19,715 bases of DNA from JBDTMC01 sp039934475. Its GTDB lineage: Bacteria > Acidobacteriota > Terriglobia > Bryobacterales > Bryobacteraceae. Location of the stretch: positions 1 through 19,715 of the forward strand of contig JBDTMC010000095.1 of NCBI GenBank assembly GCA_039934475.1. Reading direction: 5' to 3'. Both the position numbers and the translations under genes were made by a program. The notes under the pieces were generated by a model. The model did no database searches. It saw nothing but the letters and a program-made list of their open reading frames with translations, and was not told the origin of the DNA. This document shows positions 7,845 to 15,756 of this stretch, one piece after another; within the stretch, counting starts at the first letter, position 1, and every line of letters starts with the position of its first letter.

Positions 7845-8212
7845 CTACTGGGCCCACTCCGGGAAAGCAGCGATGGCGTCCATAAAGTTGTGGACTTTGT
7901 CGGTGTGGGCGTCTTCCTGCCAGCCGCCGCGCCCAGCTTTCAACGAATTCTCGCGCGGACAGCCGTCATCGTTGGTGGCATACAGCGCGTAGTTCAGCGC
8001 CTGGTGGGCGAGTGCCTTGTACTCGTCGGAACCGGTGGCCTTGGTGTAAATGGCCAGCGTCGCGCCAAAGGTGGAAAGCGCGCCGCCCCACGGCTGCTTG
8101 TCGTATGTCTGCTCGCCGCAAATCGTGACGCCACTGATGATGCTGGTGAAGTTGGCGTTGGTGAACTCGATCAAAGTGCGCGCGTCCTTTTTCCAATCTG
8201 TATCGAGCTTGT
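7845..8212 (-). pseudogene. C-terminal remnant of a second six-hairpin-like enzyme
   Basis: This frame can be read from inside the end of the TonB-receptor fragment (DTDWKKDARTLIEFTNANF) to the TAG at 7847-7845. It has no proper start or signal peptide; the first Met-type codon is internal (8174). The visible ~120 residues include CGEQTYDKQPWGG, YTKATGSDEYKALAHQALNY and NDDGCPRENS, and end at FPEWAQ. These line up in order with NEQTAYKVPG, CEATGDCATKEDAIRRLNWATYM and RYPRDD in the intact secreted protein at 2214-3755. It is therefore the C-terminal part of a related alpha/alpha-toroid enzyme that has lost its first ~three quarters. Its upstream end is joined, out of frame, to a TonB-receptor N-terminus near 8200-8212. 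Confidence 0.75.
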
Positions 8213-8836
8213 CGTCGCATTGGCATCCACGCCGCCGATAGAGGCGATTTGATTGCGCGAATTGCCGACACTGGAGCCGTTCTCGCCGCCGTTGTTGCCG
8301 TAGTTGCCGCTGCCGCGGCCGTTATTGGCGCCGGGCATGAGATTCATCTGGTAGAGCGGGTTTTGATCGATGTTGGGCAGGGCGTCGAGTTGCTTGTGAG
8401 TAAATGTCTGCGAGAGTTCCGATGTCTCCGTGTCCACGGAAATGGTGCTGGCGGCGACTTCCACAGTCTGACGCATTTCGCCAACAAGCATGCTGATGTC
8501 CACCCGCTCCACACCGCCGGCGTTCACCGTCACACCCGTGCTGAGGAACCGCTGAAACCCGGAGCGTTCCGCTTCCACCCGGTACTGGCCGGGGACGAGG
8601 AAGTTGATGAGATACTCGCCGGACGCGTTGGAAGAGGCTCGGGTAACTACGCCGGTACCCAGATTAGTGGCCTTGATGGCCACGTCGGGCACTGCGCCAC
8701 CGCTGGAATCGGTAACCGTTCCGGTGATGCGGCCGGTATTGATTTGGGCGCCGCCGGGGGCGAGGCCGAATGTGAACAGCGCGACTGCCGCCAGGCAGGC
8801 GGCACGTTTGTATGCCACGGGGTATGTACGAGACAT
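8171..8836 (-). pseudogene. Truncated Oar-like TonB-dependent receptor (N-terminal fragment)
   Basis: Start ATG 8836 has GAGGAAAG just upstream, and a signal peptide follows (AACLAAVALFTFGLAPGGAQ). Residues ~32-115 are a carboxypeptidase-regulatory-like domain (GRITGTVTDSSGGAVPDV, GEYLINFLVPGQYRVEAERS). Next comes the start of a TonB plug-like region (ELSQTFTHKQLDALPNIDQN, IASIGGVDANATTSS). Intact acidobacterial receptors of this type are usually about 1000 residues or more; here the frame changes character after ATTSS and ends in a short missense tail at TGA 8173-8171. The beta-barrel is entirely missing, so no outer-membrane import can occur. The upstream sequence still has its translation start and could supply transcription for the genes downstream. 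In an intact ancestor this receptor would have imported the oligosaccharide or glycan breakdown product processed by the pathway. Confidence 0.82.
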
Positions 8837-8909
8837 CGCTTTCCTCGCTGTGGGGGAGCTGACGCTCCGATTTCGATTTCTTGAACAGAAGACCATAGAA
8901 AGGAGAGCC

Positions 8910-8915
8910 TGTCAA
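8910..8915 (-). promoter_or_regulatory. Possible -35 element for the catabolic gene train
   Basis: Read on the minus strand, 8915-8910 is TTGACA, a perfect sigma-70 -35 hexamer, 74 bases upstream of the receptor start codon. No good -10 hexamer lies at the standard distance (the best match is 3 of 6). It directly adjoins one arm of the 9-bp inverted repeat described separately, as expected if a repressor overlaps the promoter. Low confidence without a transcription start. Confidence 0.25.
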
Positions 8916-8916
8916 G

Positions 8917-8978
8917 TATGATCTTTTGTGCAGTCCGTAAATTTCAACCCGCAGGGAAGGCCCGAGCGCAAGATCATA
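8917..8978. promoter_or_regulatory. Candidate GntR operator pair (9-bp inverted repeat)
   Basis: TATGATCTT at 8917-8925 and its exact reverse complement AAGATCATA at 8970-8978 lie in the region between the catabolic train and the divergent GntR regulator. The arms are 53 bases apart, about five helical turns, so two sites on one DNA face are possible. A related GTCATACATCATATG overlaps the regulator's start at 9071-9085. Assignment to this regulator is inferred from position only. Confidence 0.35.
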
Positions 8979-8993
8979 GACACCTATATCTCA

Positions 8994-9024
8994 TTGTTTA
9001 CAAAAGAATTGGCACCGTTTTAAT
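8994..9024 (+). promoter_or_regulatory. Candidate promoter of the GntR regulator gene
   Basis: TTGTTT (8994-8999) and TTTAAT (9019-9024, 5 of 6 matches to TATAAT) could serve as -35 and -10 boxes with a long 19-base spacer, about 60 bases before ATG 9083. A T-rich patch in an otherwise GC-rich region supports this weakly. Confidence 0.3.
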
Positions 9025-9082
9025 CGATGCACCGTGCGTCACGAGTGACACCGCGTTGAAATCGGCGTAGGTCATACATCAT

Positions 9083-9844
9083 ATGTTTCAAGCATTTGAT
9101 ACGATTGGTGAAATGGCCATGTTGCAGCAGCGAAGCTTCCGGCGCGGGAGGCTGAGCGGACAAGTCGTGGATGCGATCGAAAAGATGATCCTCGAACAAT
9201 ATGCGCAGACTGGCTCACGCTTACCGAAGGAGGCTGAACTGGCCGAGGAGTTCGGGGTCAGCCGCATTGTGATCCGGGAAGCGATGAAGATCCTGGAAGA
9301 CCGCGGGGTGGTGGAAGTGCGCGCCGGCAGCGGTACGTTTACAACCGCGCCATCACCGGATCGCGTCAAACATTCTCTGCTGCGCTTGTTCAAAGACCAA
9401 CCGATCCCAACGCTTGCAGAGATGGAGCGTATGTCCGAATTGCGCGGCGTTCTAGAGGAGACTGTGGCGGGCTTGGCGGCAGTCCGGGCGACCGAGGAAA
9501 ATCGCAAGGAGATGGCCGATGCGCTGGACGCGATGGCGAACAACTCCGATGTCACGAAGATCATCGAAGCCGACCTGCATTTTCACCGCGCCGTAGCGCG
9601 TGCTGCGCAAAATCACTATTTCGAGATGGTGACGGAGCCGTTGACCGAAGCGTTCGTCCAGCAGATCAAAGTCACGGACAGCTACAACGTCGGTGTGGGT
9701 CAACATCGCGAGATCTATAACGCCATCTGCAAAGGCGATTCCGTTGCGGCACGGCAGGCGGTGCGGAGGCTGATGCGAACCACGTTGGAAGATATCCGCA
9801 AGGCGTTGCGGGTGCTGGAGAGTCCGACTAAGCCGAAGGGCTAA
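9083..9844 (+). CDS. GntR-family transcriptional regulator, FadR/FCD subfamily
   Basis: 253 residues. Residues ~24-88 are the GntR winged helix (LSGQVVDAIEKMIL, SRLPKEAELAEEFGVSR, IREAMKILEDRGVVEVRAGS, GTFT). Residues ~115-240 are an all-helical FCD ligand domain; Asp164 and His168 in DLHFH and His208 in GQHREIY are typical metal/ligand positions, while the last His seen in many members is Leu230 here. FCD regulators usually sense small carboxylates such as sugar acids and repress adjacent catabolic genes until the ligand appears. It lies divergent to the catabolic train and probably controls it. ATG 9083 is taken as the start; in-frame ATGs at 9113 and 9119 are possible. A decayed copy of its 3' half sits at 15411-15751. 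Confidence 0.92.
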   Translation: MFQAFDTIGEMAMLQQRSFRRGRLSGQVVDAIEKMILEQYAQTGSRLPKEAELAEEFGVSRIVIREAMKILEDRGVVEVRAGSGTFTTAPSPDRVKHSLLRLFKDQPIPTLAEMERMSELRGVLEETVAGLAAVRATEENRKEMADALDAMANNSDVTKIIEADLHFHRAVARAAQNHYFEMVTEPLTEAFVQQIKVTDSYNVGVGQHREIYNAICKGDSVAARQAVRRLMRTTLEDIRKALRVLESPTKPKG

Positions 9845-9862
9845 CGGCTCAGTGGATCATCG
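9845..9862 (-). other. Possible 3'-end scrap of a DUF4159 gene beside gntR
   Basis: The bases after the gntR stop (9842-9862) align by eye with those after the decayed gntR copy (15749-15771): 17 matches, 5 mismatches and one gap. At the second site these bases are the 3' end of the DUF4159 gene (product ends YAMTH). On the minus strand the first site reads TMIH then TGA, a plausible remnant of the same gene end. The similarity stops where the stop codon of the next minus-strand gene begins. The match is short and may be chance. Confidence 0.3.
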
Positions 9863-12800
9863 TTACGGGTACCACTCAACCGCGGTTTGCCATTGGGGGA
9901 CGATAACCGCTGTTCCACCGTTGTAGCCGGCAATGTACTGTTCGTAAAACACCATTGTCTGATCATCCAGAATGACCATCCCCTGCGGGAGCCCAGACAA
10001 GGGCACCGTTTTCGGGTAGTGTCCTGTCGGTTCGCCTGTGTCCATACGGCTAAACATAAGATAGTAGGTGGCAGTACGTGAATTCGGGTCAAAACCAAGC
10101 AGGTAGGGACGTGAGGCCACGTTGAGGGAGGGATCAAAGTCCGCAGCCCAACGTAAGGTACCGTTTGCAAGCTGAGATAAAATTGCGACTAGATGTTGGT
10201 CGTCTTGTAGGACGAGTGACCCGCCATAGACTTTCATCTCCGGATACTTCCCCCACACGATCCCGGGATTGCAAAAATCCTCGGGCTGTCCGAAACCGAA
10301 GGCGTCTACCGGATAGCGTATGACGCAAGGCACGGGAATGAATTCATAAGGCCGCTGAACGGCATAAACGTAGTCGGTCGTTGCCAGAATGGGGTCGAAC
10401 ACAGCCAGAGAGCTCGAGGGGAAGTCTGTGGTTGTGTAGGGACGAATCCGGTCTCGGTCATAAATCATCATCCTACCCGCCGGGGTTAGCACCGCCAAAG
10501 ATTCAGGCGATCCATCCAGGGGAAGCAAACGGTGACGGTTTTCGGGATATCCCGGAACTCGGAGTGGGGCGTCGCGATGAATGCGAAAGTGGAGGTCGGA
10601 GACGAAATCACTGGTGCGAAAACGTGTGATCCATAGCTGATCATCGGTCAAGTACAAGTAACTGCCATCCGACGAAAGTTTGAAGTCAACAACCACCGAG
10701 GCATCACCCTTGGCAACCGTAGCTGAGTTCAACATTGTCGCTTGGGGCAGTGTCCAGGAGTTGACTGACCAATGGCCAGTGGTTGCGTCAGTAATCGTGA
10801 AGAGGTGCTTTGCCTTACGATCGACTTGGGCTCCCCAGGCCGGAATGCGAACGACCGGTGCATCAGCGGGCTTGACGGCAGGACCCGCGACGGGCATTGA
10901 CAACAGCTGACGCTGTACGCCGCCTCCGGGACGTGGATTCGTCAGTACAAGATAGTCCCGTCCTTGTGCGAGGTCAGCGGGAATCTCGACTTGAAATCCA
11001 GTCAGCGTGCTTGACAGCGGCAGAGTGCGCCCTTTCCAAGTCACTTGGCTGTTCGGGTAAACGGGCTCCTCGATCGAGAGTACCAACGGGTTCAACGTTG
11101 GGGTGAAAGGTAAGGGTGCCGGCGGCAGGTTTCGGACGACTACGGGGAAAGGGTCGGAGATGGCCGGGTTTGGTTGTGCCGGCACGGTAAGCGCCCCCAC
11201 GTAATTTCCCGCAGGCAAATCAATTACAGTTCCGGGGATCTGCGTCGTAGAAGATCGATACGACAACGTCGCGCTGAAAGCGCTGTTGGTCGCCAGGGGG
11301 ATTTGTTTACCATTGACACTGAGGTTCATCCCAAGAGAAAAATTGTGTCCGGAAAGTGTCACCGTATCCACATAATTTGCCCGAAGGGCATGCAACACAA
11401 GTTCTTGCGGATGAGTGATTGCCGGTTTTGGCGTACCCAGATCGATATACCTTATGACCACATCGTCGCTGTTTCCTGCGGGCCGGAAGGGTTGAATGGC
11501 CTGGGCCTTCAGTTCGTATGGAATCACATCGCTATAACCACCGGGTCGCATTGCACTGAACGCCCAAACCCCTCCCAGACGCGACGGCACCACCGCGGAC
11601 GTAGACTCGTGCCCGTCTACAACTGGAGTCACTAACTGAACGTCACTGGCATCGTCTTTGAGGCAACCCAACAAGAGCTGTTCAGAAGTCGGTAGTCCGA
11701 GCGAAGCCCCACCAGGCGTGGCCAAGCTACGAAGCCCATCAAAGAGGAGGCAGAAGTTGCCGTCCGCCAACACCAATCCAGATCCTGGTCCACCCCAATC
11801 AGATAAACCCACGTAGAATGCCTTGCGATATCCGGAACTGCCCGGGGTTGCCAGGATGGCAAACAGCGAATTATAACCAGCGTCTGTGGGATGCCGGGGT
11901 TCTACTCCAGGAATAGACCCGACGTCCGCTCTTCCGGAGAGCCACAGAGTTCCGTCAGGGTTAGGAAAAACTGAAGCCAACTGTGACCAGCCGCCGTAAC
12001 CCCCAACATAGCTGCTCAGAAGAGTCTGCTGAAAGTCCGCCGAAAAGGCAAGCACGATACCGGCAATTGTCCCGGGATCCGGAATTCCTTGAAACGCATT
12101 CTGCGCCGGAAAGGACCGTGACTTTGTATTTCCAAAAACACTTACTGCCCCTGAGGGCCATACGTCAAGCCCTAAGATACGCAGGCCGGGTCCGATGGTT
12201 GTTCGCTGATCGAATGCTCGTTTCGCGATGTTGTATCGGAATAGGAAGGTTTGATCCTGTGGTGAATAGGTATCTGGACAAGAAGTAGCTATGTAGACGG
12301 TGTCTCCTGGTCCGGCACGCATAAACAGGGTGGCATTGGACTGAGAGCAATCCAAATTCAAGAACGTCGAGTATTGCAGCTCCTTGCCATCCTTCGAAAT
12401 TCGGGCCAGGTAGGCATCCTCGAGGTATTGAGGAGAGCCGTATTGGGCGTCCGAGGTTGTCATTTCCCGGCTGTTACCAACTCCTGCGAGCAATATCCGG
12501 CCGGAACTGTCCACATCCATCCAAGAGCAATAGAACGGATTCTGAAGCCCAAAGTACGAGATAAACTGTACTTGTCGTGACGTGGGGGAAATCCGTGCTA
12601 CGAAGCAAGTTGCTCCTAATCGTACGTCCGGAGGATCCAGTCTTACTCCATTCAGCACTCCTGCAGGCTCCAGGTCGAGCCCCTCCGTAGCACCCATTAA
12701 TAAAAGCGAGCCGTCAGCGAGTTCCCGGATGTCCGACACCAGGTCACTTCCAGGCCCGGCGAAATAACTCGCCCAGGTCATCACAGGGTCCACGACGAGG

Positions 12801-13405
12801 CCCGAATCCAAGGGATGTTCAGGAATTTCGAAGATCAAGCTTCGTCGCCGTCGAAGCCGGCTGCGAATGGGGACAAGTGTCCTTTTGCCGGAACCACCCG
12901 TCAGGTATGCCACTGGCGCTTTCCAGAAGCTCTCGGCGTCAATGGAGACCTCACCGTTGTCTCGAAGTGTGAGATCGGTATCGACAGACTCCAGTCCCAG
13001 CGTACCTGTTCCGAATCCGGGTTCAGTTTCAATATCCAGTTCCAATCCCCTCAGGCCGAAGTAGTAGACGACGGAAATGCCCCTCGTTGTGCTCGTATTT
13101 CGCATCCGCCCAGCGTGTGCTAGGGCGTGGCTTTCGCTTCCAGGGGTAAGAAGATAACTATTGGTGGTTTCTGCCTGCTCGGCAACCAGTGTGTCGAGCG
13201 CCATCGATGGATCCCAGCGGAATCGAAGAATCCGGCCTTGGTGAGGGATGGCGAAGCCGCCCGGATAGATGACTATATCGCCAGACGCGTTGCGAGTGCG
13301 CCATGCAGGAAACGGGTCATTCCGAATCTGCTCGAAGAGTGGGTGCCCGGCATTCGCAAGAGCCGGCAGCAAGCAGATGAAAATGCCCACGACTTGAGTC
13401 CTCAT
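9863..13405 (-). CDS. Large secreted protein with SBBP-like beta-propeller and Ig/IPT-like region
   Basis: 1180 residues from ATG 13405, which overlaps the upstream gene's stop as ATGA. A signal peptide follows (MRTQVVGIFICLLPALANAG). Residues ~100-215 look like the N-terminal domain that precedes SBBP propellers (VVYYFGLRGLELDIETEPG, then LVVDPVMTWASYFAGPGSD). Many blade-like repeats follow with strand-turn patterns such as ADGSLLLMGATEG, DSSGRILLAGVGNS and RISKDGKELQYSTFL. Around residues 680-830 there are Ig/IPT-like strands (LSGHNFSLGMNLSVNGKQIP), and a second propeller-like portion runs to the C-terminus. Such proteins are surface or extracellular, possibly binding or adhesive; no catalytic motif is visible. 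It ends 18 bases from the gntR stop, convergent with it. It forms a two-gene unit with the TIGR03437 gene. Confidence 0.82.
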   Translation of the reverse strand: MRTQVVGIFICLLPALANAGHPLFEQIRNDPFPAWRTRNASGDIVIYPGGFAIPHQGRILRFRWDPSMALDTLVAEQAETTNSYLLTPGSESHALAHAGRMRNTSTTRGISVVYYFGLRGLELDIETEPGFGTGTLGLESVDTDLTLRDNGEVSIDAESFWKAPVAYLTGGSGKRTLVPIRSRLRRRRSLIFEIPEHPLDSGLVVDPVMTWASYFAGPGSDLVSDIRELADGSLLLMGATEGLDLEPAGVLNGVRLDPPDVRLGATCFVARISPTSRQVQFISYFGLQNPFYCSWMDVDSSGRILLAGVGNSREMTTSDAQYGSPQYLEDAYLARISKDGKELQYSTFLNLDCSQSNATLFMRAGPGDTVYIATSCPDTYSPQDQTFLFRYNIAKRAFDQRTTIGPGLRILGLDVWPSGAVSVFGNTKSRSFPAQNAFQGIPDPGTIAGIVLAFSADFQQTLLSSYVGGYGGWSQLASVFPNPDGTLWLSGRADVGSIPGVEPRHPTDAGYNSLFAILATPGSSGYRKAFYVGLSDWGGPGSGLVLADGNFCLLFDGLRSLATPGGASLGLPTSEQLLLGCLKDDASDVQLVTPVVDGHESTSAVVPSRLGGVWAFSAMRPGGYSDVIPYELKAQAIQPFRPAGNSDDVVIRYIDLGTPKPAITHPQELVLHALRANYVDTVTLSGHNFSLGMNLSVNGKQIPLATNSAFSATLSYRSSTTQIPGTVIDLPAGNYVGALTVPAQPNPAISDPFPVVVRNLPPAPLPFTPTLNPLVLSIEEPVYPNSQVTWKGRTLPLSSTLTGFQVEIPADLAQGRDYLVLTNPRPGGGVQRQLLSMPVAGPAVKPADAPVVRIPAWGAQVDRKAKHLFTITDATTGHWSVNSWTLPQATMLNSATVAKGDASVVVDFKLSSDGSYLYLTDDQLWITRFRTSDFVSDLHFRIHRDAPLRVPGYPENRHRLLPLDGSPESLAVLTPAGRMMIYDRDRIRPYTTTDFPSSSLAVFDPILATTDYVYAVQRPYEFIPVPCVIRYPVDAFGFGQPEDFCNPGIVWGKYPEMKVYGGSLVLQDDQHLVAILSQLANGTLRWAADFDPSLNVASRPYLLGFDPNSRTATYYLMFSRMDTGEPTGHYPKTVPLSGLPQGMVILDDQTMVFYEQYIAGYNGGTAVIVPQWQTAVEWYP

Positions 13406-15318
13406 TGCACGGCTACCCACGTGGCTCCGGCACTCTGACCGCCGGCCGAAAAGACTACCTCCACGGCAGTTCCCGTGGGCGCGTCCGGCGGAACGATTAT
13501 GTTGATCTGCGTGAGTCCGACAGTGAGCCCTGGTGATCCTCCGGCGTAGAGTACCTCCGCGGGGCGGCCACCGATACTAACAGTGGGCCGAATCGGAACC
13601 TCCGAGGGGCGATCAGCGATTCCATCCGCCGCCTTCGACCCCGGCAGGCCGATTCCGGTACCATAAAACACAGCCACCTTGCCCCGCTGCAACGGCGTTC
13701 CTGGACCCTGCAAGTGAGCGTCTGAGGTTAATGCGGCGGCGTACAGCCGTCCCTGTGTCGTGTACCCGAACAGTCCGGGGCTCATCTGAGTTATAGAAAT
13801 GTCGACTTGGGGCGATGGAATTCCGTAGTGAAGCACTTGCATGGCGACGGTGGATCCTGGAACCAAAGTCTCCGGTGCGACGACGTTGATCTGTCCCGTT
13901 CCTGTGTACAGAATTGCTCCCGGAGCGCCATCGAATATGACCTTTGTATGCTCAACCTCGCTCGCCAATTTCAATCCGACTTCGAGGATCGGACCCGCGC
14001 CAGGATCCGGTCCGAGATTTTGACCGTATAGGCTCAAGATCTCCCCTGGAGCGATCTGGCCGGACTGACCATTGGAAGCGTTGGTGACCCCGCCTGCACT
14101 GAATGATGGGGCAGGCCCGAGTTCGGGAACTCGGCCTACAAAGACGCCTCCCACCGTACGCATCAATAACCAGTCCGGCGCCCAAACTTTTTTTGGCGGC
14201 TCCGCTAACCATGGTCCTGCGAAACTGATATCAGCTAGGAACTCAAATGATTCCGCATCAGCTACCCTCATCGCGTAGTACCAGCGCAGAAGGAGACGGT
14301 TGTTTTCTGGCAGGAACTTCTCGACGCTGAACGAACCGAAGCCGCCCACGGTGTCGCCCGTTATGAGGTCAATCGCTGCTGAACCCACGAACGCGGTCTG
14401 CTTCCAGACTGCTTGCAGTTGGCCTTTCTGCCCGGCTAGCAGTACGACGCAGTTTATAAATCCGGCAGTTGAGTCTACGACACAGGCCTGTCCCTTGCTG
14501 ACGAGAAAACGGCCTTGATCATCAAGAGCTAATGGGAGTTGCGTGCCATCCGGTGCAGCGCCGGGCAGCAGAGTTCCTCCGACAAAGGCCTGCAACTTCG
14601 AATCCCGCAATGATGTCGTCACGACGAACAGAATTGCTGTATTCTGCGGGTCCACTTGGGCCGAGAGTTTGTACGGCGGTGGGCTACTCAGTGAAACCTC
14701 GAAGGGAGTGTCCAACTGTCCGCTAGACAGGTTCAAGCGCGCAATCTTGCCATTTGCCTCATCCGTCGCCACCCACGCGAATTGGGTCTCTGGCGAAAGA
14801 GCAAGCACGCGCTGAGCTGGAGGAATTGGGATGTTCTGCTTCACGGCACCGCTGGCAAAGCTATAGACGTTAACCTGACCGCCGGTACCGGAGTCCGTGC
14901 CGTCGCCAGTGATCGAAGCGACCAGCCGATCAGCAGCAACGTCAACTTCGAAAATCGCGGCGCTTACCGGTATGACTACCAGTACGCGGCCGTCATAGGG
15001 AAGCGGTTGCCCGGCCGAGGTGTCCCACAGGGTAAACTCGGCTAAGCCTGGAGCCCTGAGCGACTCGGGCACGACAAACGTGACCGTGGGTTGAGTGCCT
15101 AGGTCGATCTGAACCGGCAGGAAATGCCCGTTCCAGCGGACGTTGACAGTACCTTGATACAAGACCTCATAAGTTTCAGGGGTAACGTTGAGTAAGGTAT
15201 TAATGACGGGCTCTGTGCCAGAATATGCGTAAATCCAACTTGTATGGTTAAACGATTGAGCCCAACATGAAGTCGAGAGCAGGATCGCTGCAGCAAGTTG
15301 GACGAACGCTCGGGGCAT
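13402..15318 (-). CDS. Secreted protein with TIGR03437 (Solibacter-type) C-terminal domain
   Basis: 638 residues. The signal peptide ends at SCWAQ (MPRAFVQLAAAILLSTSCWA). Residues ~30-115 are Ig/IPT-like (LYQGTVNVRWNGHFLPVQID). Residues ~120-390 read like YVTN-type propeller blades (RVLALSPETQFAWVATDEAN). The last ~230 residues are the TIGR03437 domain, recognised by FSAGGVTNASNGQSGQIAPG, EILSLYGQNLGP, TGTGQINVVAPETLVPG, VAVFYGTGIGLPG and LTQINIIVPPDAPTG. This domain is abundant in Bryobacterales and has no known function; it tends to sit on large secreted proteins. The ATG at 15318 has no strong Shine-Dalgarno. The stop overlaps the ATG of the next gene (ATGA), so both are probably made together and may act together on the surface. 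Confidence 0.88.
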   Translation of the reverse strand: MPRAFVQLAAAILLSTSCWAQSFNHTSWIYAYSGTEPVINTLLNVTPETYEVLYQGTVNVRWNGHFLPVQIDLGTQPTVTFVVPESLRAPGLAEFTLWDTSAGQPLPYDGRVLVVIPVSAAIFEVDVAADRLVASITGDGTDSGTGGQVNVYSFASGAVKQNIPIPPAQRVLALSPETQFAWVATDEANGKIARLNLSSGQLDTPFEVSLSSPPPYKLSAQVDPQNTAILFVVTTSLRDSKLQAFVGGTLLPGAAPDGTQLPLALDDQGRFLVSKGQACVVDSTAGFINCVVLLAGQKGQLQAVWKQTAFVGSAAIDLITGDTVGGFGSFSVEKFLPENNRLLLRWYYAMRVADAESFEFLADISFAGPWLAEPPKKVWAPDWLLMRTVGGVFVGRVPELGPAPSFSAGGVTNASNGQSGQIAPGEILSLYGQNLGPDPGAGPILEVGLKLASEVEHTKVIFDGAPGAILYTGTGQINVVAPETLVPGSTVAMQVLHYGIPSPQVDISITQMSPGLFGYTTQGRLYAAALTSDAHLQGPGTPLQRGKVAVFYGTGIGLPGSKAADGIADRPSEVPIRPTVSIGGRPAEVLYAGGSPGLTVGLTQINIIVPPDAPTGTAVEVVFSAGGQSAGATWVAVQ

Positions 15319-15404
15319 CTAGGCAATGAACAAGGGCTTAATTCTTGGCTCCCTGGATCGCACTTAGTATACACCAAGCATCCCGGACATCCCGGTATTA
15401 ATTC

Positions 15405-15751
15405 ACAAAGCATTCTCTGCTGCGCCTGTTCAAGGACCAACCGATCCCAACGCTCAAGGAGATGGAGCGTATTTCGGAACTGCGAGGGGTTGTGGAGGAG
15501 ACTGTCGTGGGCTTGGCGGCAGTGCGGGCGACGGAGGAGAACCCGAAAGAGACGGCCGACGCGTTGGACGCGATGGCGAACAACTCCGATGTCACGAAGA
15601 TGATCGAACCGGAGCTGCATTTAAGAACCATTACCATACAAAAATCGTCTGTGATCGTTCCGATAGTAGTGTTCAGCTGATGCGGACGACATTGGACGAT
15701 ATCCGCAAGGCGTTGCGCGTGCTGGATACTCCTGCTAAACCCAACAGCTAG
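15405..15751 (+). pseudogene. Decayed partial copy of the gntR/FCD regulator gene (3' half)
   Basis: From CATTCTCTGC at 15411, 210 bases match 9371-9580 of the intact regulator at about 86% identity by hand count, including an exact 37-base stretch around GGACGCGATGGCGAACAACT. The frame is open here and reads MERISELRGVVEETVVGLAA through NNSDVTKMIE. Identity breaks at ~15621, exactly where the ligand-binding DLHFH motif would be (it reads ELHL). About 90 bases of FCD domain are then missing or scrambled. The last ~75 bases (15675-15751) again match the regulator's C-terminus (LMRTTLDDIRKALRVLDTP) but in another frame. The whole DNA-binding half is absent and no start is visible. It is a non-functional remnant. 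Confidence 0.88.
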
Positions 15752-15756
15752 CCGCC

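Noticed and set aside
8249..8884. 211-codon open frame on the + strand
   Set aside because: Antisense to the TonB-receptor fragment, whose signal peptide and regulatory-like domain are clear. No motif is visible in the + frame.
9863..15404. The block between the gntR copies considered as a transposon or prophage
   Set aside because: No transposase, integrase or terminal inverted repeats are visible. The flanking similarity is a gene duplication, not a short target-site duplication.
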